Origin: Actinomycetospora corticicola
GTDB lineage: Bacteria > Actinomycetota > Actinomycetes > Mycobacteriales > Pseudonocardiaceae
Assembly: GCF_013409505.1 (NCBI RefSeq)
Contig: NZ_JACCBN010000001.1
Location: forward strand, 930,001 to 994,000
DNA: 64,000 nt
Reading direction: 5' to 3'
Shown: positions 7,318 through 15,241 of the stretch, piece by piece
How the letters are laid out: each line of letters starts with the position of its first letter
How positions within the stretch are numbered: position 1 is the first letter of the stretch
Program-made: the position numbers and the translations under genes
Notes under the pieces: generated by a model
The model's input: the letters and a program-made list of their open reading frames with translations, nothing else
What the model was told of the DNA's origin: nothing
The model's database searches: none

Positions 7318-9038
7318 CGCAGGACCGTGAGCGGGAGCCGCAGCGCCGCCGGTGCCTCCTCCGGCACCGCCGGGCGCCGCGGCGCGACGGGCTCGACGCG
7401 TCGGTAGGTCTCGCCGGGTGCCGGGCGGAGGTCCTCCTCGCCGGCGTTCGGCCAGAGCGCGAGCGCCCGCTCGGCCAGTGCGGTGATGGTCAGCGACGGG
7501 TTCACCCCGAGGTTCGAGGGGATCGTCGACCCGTCGATCACGTGCACGCCCGGGTGGCCGTGCAGCCGGTGGTAGGCGTCGACCACGCCGTCGTCGGGCG
7601 TCGAGCCGAGCACCGCGCCGCCCAGGAAGTGCCCGGTGACCGGCACGTTGGCGAGGCTCGACGCCGCGCCGACGGGCACGCCGCGGATGCGCCGCGCGAC
7701 CCGGCGGGCCACCTCGTGCCCGGCCGGGATCCACGGCGGGTTCGACTCGCCGTCGGGCTTGGCGCTGGTGAGGCCGGGCAGGAAGCGGCGCCGGCGGACC
7801 GTGAGCGAGTTGTTCAGCGTCTGCATCACCAGCAGGACGATCGACTCCTCCGACCACCGCTTCGGCCGGTGGAGCAGGGGGAGTTCCCGACGACGGGTCA
7901 CGACCTCGCGCAGGATGCGGCGCCAGCCCGGGCCCTGGCGGCCGATCGTCGGGTCGGACGGGTCGGCGGAGCCGTCGATCAGCATCGCCGACATCAGCGC
8001 GAGCAGGTTCGACCCGTGCCCGTAGCGCACCGGCTCGACGTGGGTGTTCTCGTCGACGTGGATCGAGGACGTGATCGCGACGCCGTCGGTGAAGTCGGCC
8101 GTGGGGTCGGGCGTCCGGGCCGCGAGGATGGCCTCGGAGTTGGTGCGCACCCCGCGGCCGAGGGTCGCGGAGATGCGGGGGAGCAGGCCCTTGTCCCGCT
8201 GCCGGTGCAGGAGGCGCTGCGTGCCCAGCGCGGAGGCGGAGACGACCACCTGACCCGCCGTCAGCACCCGTCGTCGGGAACGGTGGCCGGGCCGTGGGGT
8301 CTCGCGGACCTCCACCTCGTAGCCGGAGGCGCCCGAGAGGTCGCCGTGGCGGGGGCGGATCAGGGTCGCGGTGGTCATCGGGAGGACCGTGGCGCCCGCG
8401 CCCTCGGCCAGGTGCAGGTAGTTCTTGGCGACCGTGTTCTTCGCGTTGTGGCGGCACCCGGTCATGCACTCGCCGCAGTCGATGCAGGTGCGCCGGGCCG
8501 GGCCCGCGCCGCCGAAGTACGGGTCGGGCACCTCGGCGCCGGGCTCGTCACCGAAGAGCACCCCGACGTCGGCGTTGCGGTAGGTGTGGCCGACGCCCAG
8601 CTCCTCGGCGACGTCGCGCATGACGGCGTCCGCCGCGGAGGTGCGCGGGTAGGTCTGCACGCCGAGCATGCGCGAGGCCTGGTCGTAGTGGCGGTCGAGC
8701 TCGTCGTCCCAGTCGACGCCGGCAGGCCAGGTGCCGTCGGCGAACACCCGGGCCGGGGGCCGGTAGAGCGTGTTGGCGTACACCAGCGAGCCGCCGCCGA
8801 CGCCCGCGCCGGAGAGCACGAGCACGTGGCGCAGCGGGTCGACGCGGAAGATCCCGTGGAAGCCCAGCCGGGGTGCCCACAGGAAGTCGCGCAGGTGCCA
8901 GGAGGTGCGAGCGAAGTCCTGGTCGGCGAATCGGCGGCCCGCTTCGAGCACGCCGACCCGATAACCCTTCTCGGTGGCCCGCAGCGCGGCCACGCCGCCG
9001 CCGAATCCCGAGCCGATCACGAGGACGTCGTAGTCCAT
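7314..9038 (-). CDS. choD: GMC oxidoreductase, ChoD (cholesterol oxidase)-like
   Basis: FAD-dependent alcohol oxidase or dehydrogenase of 574 residues. It closely resembles mycobacterial ChoD in length and motifs: the N-terminal dinucleotide fold (IGSGFGGGVAALRATEKGYR), AGVGGGSLVYANTLY, the cysteine cluster CIDCGECMTGCRHNAKNT, and the C-terminal VIDGSTIPSNLGVNPSLTI. ChoD was named as a cholesterol oxidase, but its substrate is debated, so a lipid alcohol is equally possible. ATG 9038 places the FAD motif correctly; a TTGACA-like -35 lies upstream. It is the first gene of an overlapping operon with TetR and P450. Two CCCGACGNCGGG motifs (7884, 8266) lie inside it. Confidence 0.88.
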   Translation of the reverse strand: MDYDVLVIGSGFGGGVAALRATEKGYRVGVLEAGRRFADQDFARTSWHLRDFLWAPRLGFHGIFRVDPLRHVLVLSGAGVGGGSLVYANTLYRPPARVFADGTWPAGVDWDDELDRHYDQASRMLGVQTYPRTSAADAVMRDVAEELGVGHTYRNADVGVLFGDEPGAEVPDPYFGGAGPARRTCIDCGECMTGCRHNAKNTVAKNYLHLAEGAGATVLPMTTATLIRPRHGDLSGASGYEVEVRETPRPGHRSRRRVLTAGQVVVSASALGTQRLLHRQRDKGLLPRISATLGRGVRTNSEAILAARTPDPTADFTDGVAITSSIHVDENTHVEPVRYGHGSNLLALMSAMLIDGSADPSDPTIGRQGPGWRRILREVVTRRRELPLLHRPKRWSEESIVLLVMQTLNNSLTVRRRRFLPGLTSAKPDGESNPPWIPAGHEVARRVARRIRGVPVGAASSLANVPVTGHFLGGAVLGSTPDDGVVDAYHRLHGHPGVHVIDGSTIPSNLGVNPSLTITALAERALALWPNAGEEDLRPAPGETYRRVEPVAPRRPAVPEEAPAALRLPLTVLR

Positions 9039-9057
9039 GACGGCACTCTGCGCCGCT

Positions 9058-9076
9058 TGTTGGCAGCTTGTCAACA
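9058..9076. promoter_or_regulatory. Operator/promoter dyad upstream of the choD-like operon
   Basis: TGTTGGC-agctt-GTCAACA is a 19-base dyad with one arm mismatch. Its minus-strand copy contains a perfect TTGACA -35 for the choD-like gene. A repressor bound here would block the promoter. It lies 20 bases upstream of the start codon and 68 bases from the divergent regulator gene. Confidence 0.5.
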
Positions 9077-9143
9077 GTGTCCGGGTTCTGCTTCTGGCAG
9101 AACCGTGGGACGGCGGGCGGTCGGGTCTGCGACGGTGCTCGAC

Positions 9144-9515
9144 ATGGGCGAGCTGATTCGGCTGGACGCGCACCGGCGGGAGCGAGCGAGCGGCACTCTC
9201 GCGCACATAGACGCTGCGAAGGTGCCGCTCGCTCGGGCCGGTACGCCCGAACCGCTGTGGCGCGAGGTGGTCGGACGCCGGGTGCGGGCCCTGCGCCGCG
9301 ACCGGGGCGAGCGACTGGCCGACACCGCCGAGCGCGCCGGCATCTCGCCGCAGTACCTGTCCGAGGTCGAGCGCGGCCGCAAGGACCCGTCGAGCGAGAT
9401 CCTCGCGGCCGTCGCCGGGGCGCTGGAGGTGCCGTTGCGCGACCTGATCGGGTTGGCCCACGCCGACCTCGCCCGCGGCGCCGGCGCACGTGGTCCGGTG
9501 CTGCTCGCCGCGTGA
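9144..9515 (+). CDS. XRE/PopR-like regulator facing the clpP pair, with R2 inserted in frame
   Basis: A 123-residue protein with one XRE helix-turn-helix (TAERAGISPQYLSEVERGRK, about residues 63-82). Small regulators of this type (PopR, ClgR) control clpP genes in Streptomyces and relatives; this one ends two bases before the convergent clpP operon. It ends in PVLLAA. PopR is reported to be degraded by ClpP through two C-terminal alanines, so the ending is consistent with a self-regulated degron. Residues about 14-31, between MGELIRLDAHRR and the conserved WREVVGRRV, are translated from an R2 palindrome and are not expected in the family. The start has no clear ribosome-binding site. Confidence 0.8.
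   Translation: MGELIRLDAHRRERASGTLAHIDAAKVPLARAGTPEPLWREVVGRRVRALRRDRGERLADTAERAGISPQYLSEVERGRKDPSSEILAAVAGALEVPLRDLIGLAHADLARGAGARGPVLLAA
9183..9235. repeat. R2 palindrome, copy 1 (inside the PopR-like gene)
   Basis: Arms CGAGCGAGCGGCAC and GTGCCGCTCGCTCG are perfect complements around a 25-base centre with further pairing. It is related to copies at 27161 and 32466 and is translated in frame. Confidence 0.8.
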
Positions 9516-9516
9516 A

Positions 9517-10104
9517 TCAGTGCCGCTCGATCACCTGGTCGACGATCCCGTACTCGCGGGCCGCGGCGGCGGTGAGCACCAGGTCGCGGTCGGTGTCGCG
9601 ACGGAGACGGTCCGCGTCCTGACCGGTGTGCGCCGCGAGGATCGCCTCCATCTCCGCGCGCACCCGCACGACCTCGTCGGCCGCGAGGATCAGGTCGGGG
9701 ATCGCGCCGCGTCCCTGGGCGGCGGGCTGGTGGAGCACCACCCGCGTGTGGGGCAGCGCCGAGCGGCGTCCGGAAGCCCCCGCCGCGAGCAGCACCGCGC
9801 CCGCCGCGACCGCCTGGCCCACGCAGGTCGTCGCCACCGGGGCGCGGACGTACTGCATGGTGTCGTAGATCGCGAGCATCGCCGCCGTGTCCCCGCCCTC
9901 GCAGTTCACGTACAGCCCGATCTCCTGCTCCGGGGCGTCCGCCTCGAGGTGCAGCAGCTGGGCGATCAGCGCGTTCGCGACCCCGGCGTCGATCGCCGTC
10001 CCCAGGTACACGATCCGTTGGCTGAGCAGGTGGGAGTAGACGTCGGTGATCCGCTCGCCGCGGGAGTCGCGCGTCAGGACGTTCGGGATCGTGTAGCTGC
10101 TCAT
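9517..10104 (-). CDS. clpP: ClpP-like subunit lacking the catalytic serine
   Basis: A 195-residue ClpP-family protein. The family signature GQAASMG, which carries the nucleophile, reads GQAVAAG here, so the serine is Ala100. The histidine (VVLHQP, H125) and aspartate (RDTDRD, D174) are kept. The loop normally reading SPGG is CEGG. It should therefore be inactive on its own and is probably a structural ring partner of the subunit encoded just upstream, comparable to ClpR-type subunits. The start overlaps the stop of the upstream clpP (ATGA), suggesting one-to-one production. The adjacent convergent PopR-like gene probably regulates the pair. Confidence 0.9.
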   Translation of the reverse strand: MSSYTIPNVLTRDSRGERITDVYSHLLSQRIVYLGTAIDAGVANALIAQLLHLEADAPEQEIGLYVNCEGGDTAAMLAIYDTMQYVRAPVATTCVGQAVAAGAVLLAAGASGRRSALPHTRVVLHQPAAQGRGAIPDLILAADEVVRVRAEMEAILAAHTGQDADRLRRDTDRDLVLTAAAAREYGIVDQVIERH

Positions 10105-10706
10105 GCCGCCACCCCCATGCCCACCCGCAGGCGCCGCACCGGCATGACCTGGTCGAAGCTCGACACGATCCCGTCGACGAACCCGTACTCCTGCGCCTGC
10201 GCGGCCGTGAACCAGCGGTCGTGCAGCGAGTCCTCGAACACCCGCTCGGGCGGCTGCCCGGTGTCGTCGGCGATCAGCCCGAGCACCGTGTCGCGGGTGT
10301 GCCGCAGGTCGTTCGCCTGCACCTCCACCTCGACGGCCGATCCGCCGATCCCGGACGACCCCTGGTGCATGAGGATCTTCGCGTGCGGGAGCGCGAACCG
10401 CTTGCCCGGCGTCCCCGCCGAGAGCAGGAACTGCCCGGCGCTGCACGCGAGGCCGAGCGCCAGGGTCGAGACGTCCACCGGCACGAGGCGCATCACGTCG
10501 CGGATCGCGAGCATCGCCGGCACCGAGCCGCCGGGGGAGTGGATCCACAGCGCGACGTCCGCCGAGTCGTTCTCCGCGGCGAGGGTGAGCAGGTGGGTGG
10601 CGAGCGCGGTGCCGTTGTCGTCGTCGAGCGGTCCGTCGAGCACGAGGACGCGGTGGCGCAGCAGCTGGGCCCGCAGGTCGGGGGAGAAGGAGGTCGGTTC
10701 GGTCAT
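10101..10706 (-). CDS. clpP: ClpP protease subunit with intact triad
   Basis: Serine protease subunit of 201 residues that would form the proteolytic chamber fed by a Clp ATPase. Ser89 (GLACSAG), His114 (ILMHQG) and Asp163 (LHDRWF) fit the triad. IHSPGGSVPAMLAI is the usual substrate-binding strand. The C-terminal tail (VMPVRRLRVGMGVAA) is longer than in housekeeping ClpP and ends in VAA. It lies directly upstream of the serine-less paralogue with a four-base overlap, so a mixed ring is likely. ATG 10706 is preceded by GGAGG-like sequence. Confidence 0.9.
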   Translation of the reverse strand: MTEPTSFSPDLRAQLLRHRVLVLDGPLDDDNGTALATHLLTLAAENDSADVALWIHSPGGSVPAMLAIRDVMRLVPVDVSTLALGLACSAGQFLLSAGTPGKRFALPHAKILMHQGSSGIGGSAVEVEVQANDLRHTRDTVLGLIADDTGQPPERVFEDSLHDRWFTAAQAQEYGFVDGIVSSFDQVMPVRRLRVGMGVAA

Positions 10707-10772
10707 GCCCCGACCCTGGCGTCCCGACGCCGGGTCCTGCCGCGGCTTCCGCCGTCGGCAGCGCCGTGCTGC

Positions 10773-11324
10773 TCAGAGCAGATCCACCCGCAGCCGCCCG
10801 TCGGCGTCGAACAGCTCGCGGCACCCGTCGACGAACTCCGCCCGGGTGCGCACGGCGAGCTCCGGCCACTGCTCGCGCGGCACGCACAGCGGGCCGTCCG
10901 AGCCGAGGAACGCGTTCATGCCGTGCAGCGCGATCCAGCGCGGGTCGTACGTGCTCGCCGTCGCCGCGTCCCACACCCCGACCCGCTCGACCAGTCCCGG
11001 CAACAGACCCGGCTCGGCGAACGCCCACCGGTTGATCGGCGGGCCGTGCGCCTCCGAGAGCGCGCCGCAGGCCGCCGACGCCGTGGGATCGGTGCACCGG
11101 TGCGCGTCGAACCGGGCCCGGAGCTGGCCCGCGTAGAACCAGAAGGCGCCGGTCTCGTGGTGCCCGTCGGCGAAGACCACCGACGCCATCGCCATCAGCA
11201 CGGCCGGGCACCAGCGCTCCGGGGTGGCCAGGATCCGCGCGACCGCGGCGGCCCGGGTGGGCGTGCCGAGGTCGGCGAGGACCGCGAGCTGGTCGGACAT
11301 GTCGATCGCGTCGTACTCGCTCAT
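10773..11324 (-). CDS. Conserved protein of unknown function upstream of clpP
   Basis: A 183-residue soluble protein with two conserved-looking blocks, GAFWFYAGQLRARFD and YDPRWIALHGMNAFLG. I recall similar uncharacterised bacterial proteins but no function. It lies 66 bases upstream of the clpP pair on the same strand and may share its transcript. Start ATG 11324 is followed by another in-frame ATG eight codons later, so the exact start is uncertain. Confidence 0.65.
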   Translation of the reverse strand: MSEYDAIDMSDQLAVLADLGTPTRAAAVARILATPERWCPAVLMAMASVVFADGHHETGAFWFYAGQLRARFDAHRCTDPTASAACGALSEAHGPPINRWAFAEPGLLPGLVERVGVWDAATASTYDPRWIALHGMNAFLGSDGPLCVPREQWPELAVRTRAEFVDGCRELFDADGRLRVDLL

Positions 11325-11373
11325 GGCCTCGACCCTGGTCGCGGCGTCGCCGACCGTCCTCCGTACGACTACC

Positions 11374-11386
11374 TACCCTGGAGCCC
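11374..11386 (+). promoter_or_regulatory. Leaderless promoter, -10 TACCCT
   Basis: TACCCT, then seven bases, then the GTG start of the MOSC gene; no ribosome-binding site in between. Confidence 0.5.
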
Positions 11387-11812
11387 GTGATCGTCGCGGC
11401 CCTCCACATCGCTTCGGAGCGGAAGGCACCGATGGAGCCCGTGGAGCGCATCGAGTGCGAGGCCGGGGCGGGCGTCGTCGGCGACCGCTACCACGGCACC
11501 CGCCACCGCCACGTCTCCGTGCAGTCGCTCGAGGAGCTCGCCGAGGCGGCCGAGGCCCGCGGCGCCCCGGTCCCCGCCGGCGCCACCCGCCGCACCGTCA
11601 CCGTCGACTCCGGCCGCGTCCCCACGACACCGGGCGCCCGCATCCACCTCGGCGACGTCGAGCTCGAGGTCGTCCGCAAGGCCGCGCCGTGCCGCGTCAT
11701 GGAGACCTCCGTCGGTCCCGGCGCGGCCCGTGCGATGCACGAGCGCGGCGGGGCGATCTGCCGGGTCCTGACGTCGGGGGTGGTCGAGCTGGGAGCCCCC
11801 GTCAGCTGGTGA
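11387..11812 (+). CDS. MOSC-domain protein
   Basis: A 141-residue single MOSC domain, the fold found at the C-terminus of molybdenum cofactor sulfurase and in YiiM-like molybdenum hydroxylamine reductases. The GDRYHGTRHRHVSVQS block, IHLGDVELEV and the invariant cysteine in KAAPCRVME, which coordinates molybdenum or carries sulfur, are present. It overlaps the convergent molybdopterin oxidoreductase gene by 11 bases, which fits a shared link to molybdenum metabolism. Confidence 0.85.
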   Translation: MIVAALHIASERKAPMEPVERIECEAGAGVVGDRYHGTRHRHVSVQSLEELAEAAEARGAPVPAGATRRTVTVDSGRVPTTPGARIHLGDVELEVVRKAAPCRVMETSVGPGAARAMHERGGAICRVLTSGVVELGAPVSW

Positions 11813-13988
11813 CGGTGGCGCGCGCGACGGTCACCTCGTGGGCGAGCATCACGGCCTGGCCGCTCACCGGGTCGAGGTGGGCGGCCCCGCCCGGGATGAC
11901 GTCGTTGACGTTGACCCCCGGCAGGGCCCGGGCCCGCCGCGGTCCCGCCCCGGCGTGGCCCCAGCCGTGCGGCACGACGACGACGCCAGGTGCGACGTCG
12001 GTGGTGAGCGAGACCGGCAGGGCGATCCGCCCGGTCGGGCTCGACACCTCGACGAGGTCCCCGTCGTCGATGCCCCGCGCCGCCCCGTCGTCGGGATGGA
12101 GCAGTGCGGTGTTGCCGTCGGGCTGACGGATGTGGCTGCTGTTGTGCATCCACGAGTTGTGCGAGCGGCGATCGCGGCGGCCGACGAGCCGCAGCACGCC
12201 GGGGCGGGCGAGGTCGGCCTCGGTGGCCTCGAGGCGCGCGATGTCGGCGAGCAGGTCGGCGGGCGCGAGGTCGACCAGACCGTCGGAGGTCGCCACCCGC
12301 CGTCCGAGGAAGGACCCCGGTTCGGTCGGCGGCAGCAGCACACCCTCGGGGTGCCGCTGCAGTTCGCCGAGCGTGGTCCGGCCGCCCCAGCGCAGGAGCA
12401 GCGCGACGACCTGGTCCGGGCCGACATGCAGCCGACCGCGCAGGCGTCCGGGCAGGCGGGCGAGGAGCCGGTCCAGCCAGGGCAGGACGTGCGCCGCGGT
12501 CGTGCCCCAGGGTCGGACCCCGGCCGCGAGGGCGAGGTCGGAGAAGATCCGCCACTCGGTGCGACGTTCGCCGAGCGGCGCGACGACGGGCGGGGTCCAC
12601 TGCGCATGCGGCACGACCTGCAGCGACTGGTGCGAGGCGGGGAAGTCACTGCGTTCGAGCATGTCGGTGGCCGGGAGCACGTAGTCGGCGTGGGCGGCCG
12701 TCTCGTTGCGGTAGAGGTCGACGCTGACGAGCAGGTCGAGCTGCGGCAGCGCGTCGCGCAGCTCGCCGCCCGGCACCGAGTGGACGGGGTTGCCCGCCGT
12801 CACGAACAGCGCCCGCACCCGGTCCGGGTGGTCGGTGGTGATCTCCCCGGCGAGGGCGCCGACCGGGAACGCCCCGGCGACCCGGTGCCAGCGGCCGTCG
12901 GTGGTGCGGTGTTCGTCGAACCGACCGAGGCCGATCAGGCCGGCCAGGCGCACGGTGTCGACGGCGCCGCGGGGTACGAGCAGCCCGCCGCGCCGGTCGA
13001 GGTTGCCGGTGAGCAGGTTCAGGCCCTGGATCAGCCAGTAGGCGATCGAGCCGAACGGCCCCATGTTGACCCCGGTCGAGCAGTACAGGGCCGCGCCGTC
13101 GGCGGCCGCGTACGCCCGGGCGAGCTCCCGGATCGTCGCGGCCGGGATCCCGGTGACCGCCTCGGCGCGCTCGGGCGTCCAGGGAGCCGCGACCGCGACG
13201 AACTCGTTGGCGCCGCGTGCGACCCGGCGGGCGGGCGCCAGGTCGAGGTCGTCCTCGTGGGCCAGGACGTGCAGCATCGCGGCGAGCAGGTAGGCGTCGG
13301 TACCCGGGCGGATCGGCAGGTGCTCGCCGACGCGTCGGGCGGTCTCCGTGCGACGCGGGTCGACGATCACGACGCGTCCGCCGCGCTCCTCGATGCGCTG
13401 CAGCACGCCCGCGGCGTCGGCGACGGTGACGACCGACATCTGGCTGACCAGCGGGTTCGTCCCGAGACAGACGAACATCTCGACGTGGGAGAGGTCGGGC
13501 ACCGGGTGGACGAGGGAGAGCCCGTACATCTCGGTCGAGACGTGGAACTTCGTGTTGACGTCGACGGAGTGCGACGCGAACACGTTGGGGCTGCCCAGCG
13601 CCTCGACGAAGGCCGCCGACATCGTGGTGTGCGCGAAGGAGAAGAAGGTCGGGTTGCCCTGGTAGAGCGCGACCGACCGTGCCCCGTGCCGGTCGACCAG
13701 GCCCCGCACCCGGGCACCGATCTCGGTCAGCGCCTGGTCCCAGCCGATCGGCACCAGCTCGCCGTCCACGCGCTTGAGCGGGGTGTCGAGCCGGTCCTCG
13801 TCGTGGTGCAGCGCTCCGAGCCCGAGGCCCTTGACGCAGCAGTACCCCTGCGAGACCGGGTGCTCCCGGTCGGGCCGCACCTTCACGACCTTCTCGCCCG
13901 CGGGCGTGTCGGCCACGTCCACCACGAGGCCGCAGTGCACCTCGCAGATGCGGCAGAAGGTGCGGACGCTGCGGGTCGGGGCGCTCAC
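11802..13988 (-). CDS. Molybdopterin-dependent oxidoreductase (formate dehydrogenase/BisC-like)
   Basis: A 728-residue enzyme of the DMSO reductase superfamily. The N-terminal [4Fe-4S] motif FCRICEVHCGLVVD with a fourth cysteine in GYCCVKG is clear. Next come the molybdopterin-binding domain (VCLGTNPLVSQ, VIVDPRRTETA) and the C-terminal cofactor-binding beta barrel (SWMHNSSHIRQP, GDLVEVSSPTGR). I cannot assign the substrate: the position where formate dehydrogenases carry the metal-ligand Cys or Sec reads ASHSVDVNTK, so Ser or Asp ligation is possible. No signal peptide is visible, so it is cytoplasmic. GTG 13988 sits seven bases after a TAGGGT -10. Confidence 0.88.
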   Translation of the reverse strand: MSAPTRSVRTFCRICEVHCGLVVDVADTPAGEKVVKVRPDREHPVSQGYCCVKGLGLGALHHDEDRLDTPLKRVDGELVPIGWDQALTEIGARVRGLVDRHGARSVALYQGNPTFFSFAHTTMSAAFVEALGSPNVFASHSVDVNTKFHVSTEMYGLSLVHPVPDLSHVEMFVCLGTNPLVSQMSVVTVADAAGVLQRIEERGGRVVIVDPRRTETARRVGEHLPIRPGTDAYLLAAMLHVLAHEDDLDLAPARRVARGANEFVAVAAPWTPERAEAVTGIPAATIRELARAYAAADGAALYCSTGVNMGPFGSIAYWLIQGLNLLTGNLDRRGGLLVPRGAVDTVRLAGLIGLGRFDEHRTTDGRWHRVAGAFPVGALAGEITTDHPDRVRALFVTAGNPVHSVPGGELRDALPQLDLLVSVDLYRNETAAHADYVLPATDMLERSDFPASHQSLQVVPHAQWTPPVVAPLGERRTEWRIFSDLALAAGVRPWGTTAAHVLPWLDRLLARLPGRLRGRLHVGPDQVVALLLRWGGRTTLGELQRHPEGVLLPPTEPGSFLGRRVATSDGLVDLAPADLLADIARLEATEADLARPGVLRLVGRRDRRSHNSWMHNSSHIRQPDGNTALLHPDDGAARGIDDGDLVEVSSPTGRIALPVSLTTDVAPGVVVVPHGWGHAGAGPRRARALPGVNVNDVIPGGAAHLDPVSGQAVMLAHEVTVARATVTS

Positions 13989-14001
13989 CCGGCCGACCCT
14001 A
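13989..14001 (-). promoter_or_regulatory. Leaderless promoter, -10 TAGGGT
   Basis: On the minus strand TAGGGT (14001-13996) is followed by seven bases and the GTG start of the molybdopterin oxidoreductase. Confidence 0.55.
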
Positions 14002-14033
14002 GATCGTCGGGCGCGCCGCCAGGGCGGTCCTGG

Positions 14034-14414
14034 TCACCGCATCGTCGGGCGCAGTGCGACGACGACGGCCGTCGCGATGACGGCGTGCATCAGCATCAGG
14101 CCGACGACGTTCGCGAGGGTCGCGCCCTGGCCGAGCAGCAGCAGGTCCGGGATCCACGTCAGCGCGAGCACCACCGGCACGACGACGGGCAGGGCTCGCG
14201 GCGCGATCCGGCGGACGGCGAACCAGCCCGCCGTGCCGAGCAGGACGCCGACCACGGTGGCGGGCAGGAACACCGACGGCTGCAGGCCCATCCCGATGCC
14301 GCCGGCGTCGAGGGTGCTCGCGACGAGGGCGACGAGCAGGTTGACGACGGCGGCCGCGACGAGCGCGACGCCGAGCCGGGCGGGGATCGGGGTGGTGCGG
14401 ACGGCGGTCGTCAT
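14034..14414 (-). CDS. DUF6069-like four-helix membrane protein
   Basis: A 126-residue protein with four predicted membrane helices and the pattern of the actinobacterial DUF6069 family; function unknown. It is divergent from a MarR-family gene, with 68 bases between the starts holding a dyad, so the MarR protein probably controls it. ATG 14414 is chosen because the upstream codons belong to this operator region. Confidence 0.7.
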   Translation of the reverse strand: MTTAVRTTPIPARLGVALVAAAVVNLLVALVASTLDAGGIGMGLQPSVFLPATVVGVLLGTAGWFAVRRIAPRALPVVVPVVLALTWIPDLLLLGQGATLANVVGLMLMHAVIATAVVVALRPTMR

Positions 14415-14429
14415 GACGGAGCTCTTCGG

Positions 14430-14443
14430 GTTGCGTGTGCAAC
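14430..14443. promoter_or_regulatory. Candidate MarR operator
   Basis: GTTGC-GTGT-GCAAC, perfect five-base arms, lies between the divergent DUF6069-like and MarR genes. A weaker GTTG...CAAC pair follows at 14459-14477, overlapping the region just before the MarR start. Confidence 0.5.
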
Positions 14444-14482
14444 TCGAAGTCTGCGGCGGGTTGCCTGTTAAAGTCAACGGCC

Positions 14483-14983
14483 ATGGAGGAACCGCGCTGG
14501 CTCGACGACGAGGAGCGCCCGGCCTGGATCGCGCTCTGCAAGACGCTGATGACGCTGCCGGGGGCGCTGGAGAGCCAACTGCTGCGCGACGCGGACCTGA
14601 CGCTCTTCGGCTACATGATCCTGGCGCGGCTCTCGCTCTCCGAGGGCGGGCAGAAGCGGATGAGCGACATCGCGGAGATGGCCAACGGGTCGCTCCCGCG
14701 CACGTCGCACGCGGTCGCGCGGCTCGAGGACCGCGGCTGGGTGACGCGGACGGTGTGCACCGGGCAGGGCCGCCGGTTCACGGTCGCGACGCTCACCGAC
14801 GCCGGGCGCGCCCACCTGGAGGCGGCCGCCCCGGCCCACGTGGCCGAGGTTCGGCGTCTCGTCGTCGACCCGCTCGGCGGGGACCTGCTCGCCGTGGGCG
14901 CGGCGATGGAGCGCGTGGTCGCCGCGCTCGGTTTGCCGGCGGGGTCGCTCGCCCCGGACGCCCAGGTGGGCGCTCGGCGGTGA
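14483..14983 (+). CDS. MarR-family transcriptional regulator
   Basis: A 166-residue winged-helix regulator. The recognition region (MSDIAEMANGSLPRTSHAVARLEDRGWV, about residues 58-85) is typical, and the wing holds TGQGRRFTVATLTDAG. It is divergent from a small membrane protein gene, which is its likely target together with itself. ATG 14483 is preceded by a weak site only. Confidence 0.87.
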   Translation: MEEPRWLDDEERPAWIALCKTLMTLPGALESQLLRDADLTLFGYMILARLSLSEGGQKRMSDIAEMANGSLPRTSHAVARLEDRGWVTRTVCTGQGRRFTVATLTDAGRAHLEAAAPAHVAEVRRLVVDPLGGDLLAVGAAMERVVAALGLPAGSLAPDAQVGARR

Positions 14984-15175
14984 CCTCGTGGCCGGCATCG
15001 TCGGGCACAACTGGCCGGCCGACCCGACGTCGGACGGCGCGTCACGGTGCCTCGGGTACCGATGTCGCGTTCGCGACCGGCCGGTTCGCCGCCGACCTCG
15101 TGCTCTGCCACCACGTCGGCCACGACACCGACGACCTGGCCGGCTGCGACCCGAGGTCGAAGTCCTCCGGCGCAT

Positions 15176-15194
15176 CCGAGTCGTGGTGACTCGG
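15176..15194. terminator. Small hairpin between convergent genes
   Basis: CCGAGTC-gtggt-GACTCGG, seven-base stem, in the 258-base gap between the MarR gene and the convergent hydrolase gene. I see no convincing gene in that gap. Confidence 0.4.
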
Positions 15195-15241
15195 ATCCGC
15201 CACCTCGGTTTCCAGGCGCCACCGTGGCGGACCGGAACGGC

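Noticed and set aside
10773-11324. A Clp ATPase or adaptor upstream of the clpP pair
   Set aside because: There is no Walker motif or known adaptor signature; the protein stays unassigned.
14984-15241. A small gene of about 69 codons after the MarR gene
   Set aside because: The frame is open but lacks a ribosome-binding site or recognisable motif; open frames of this size are common by chance here.
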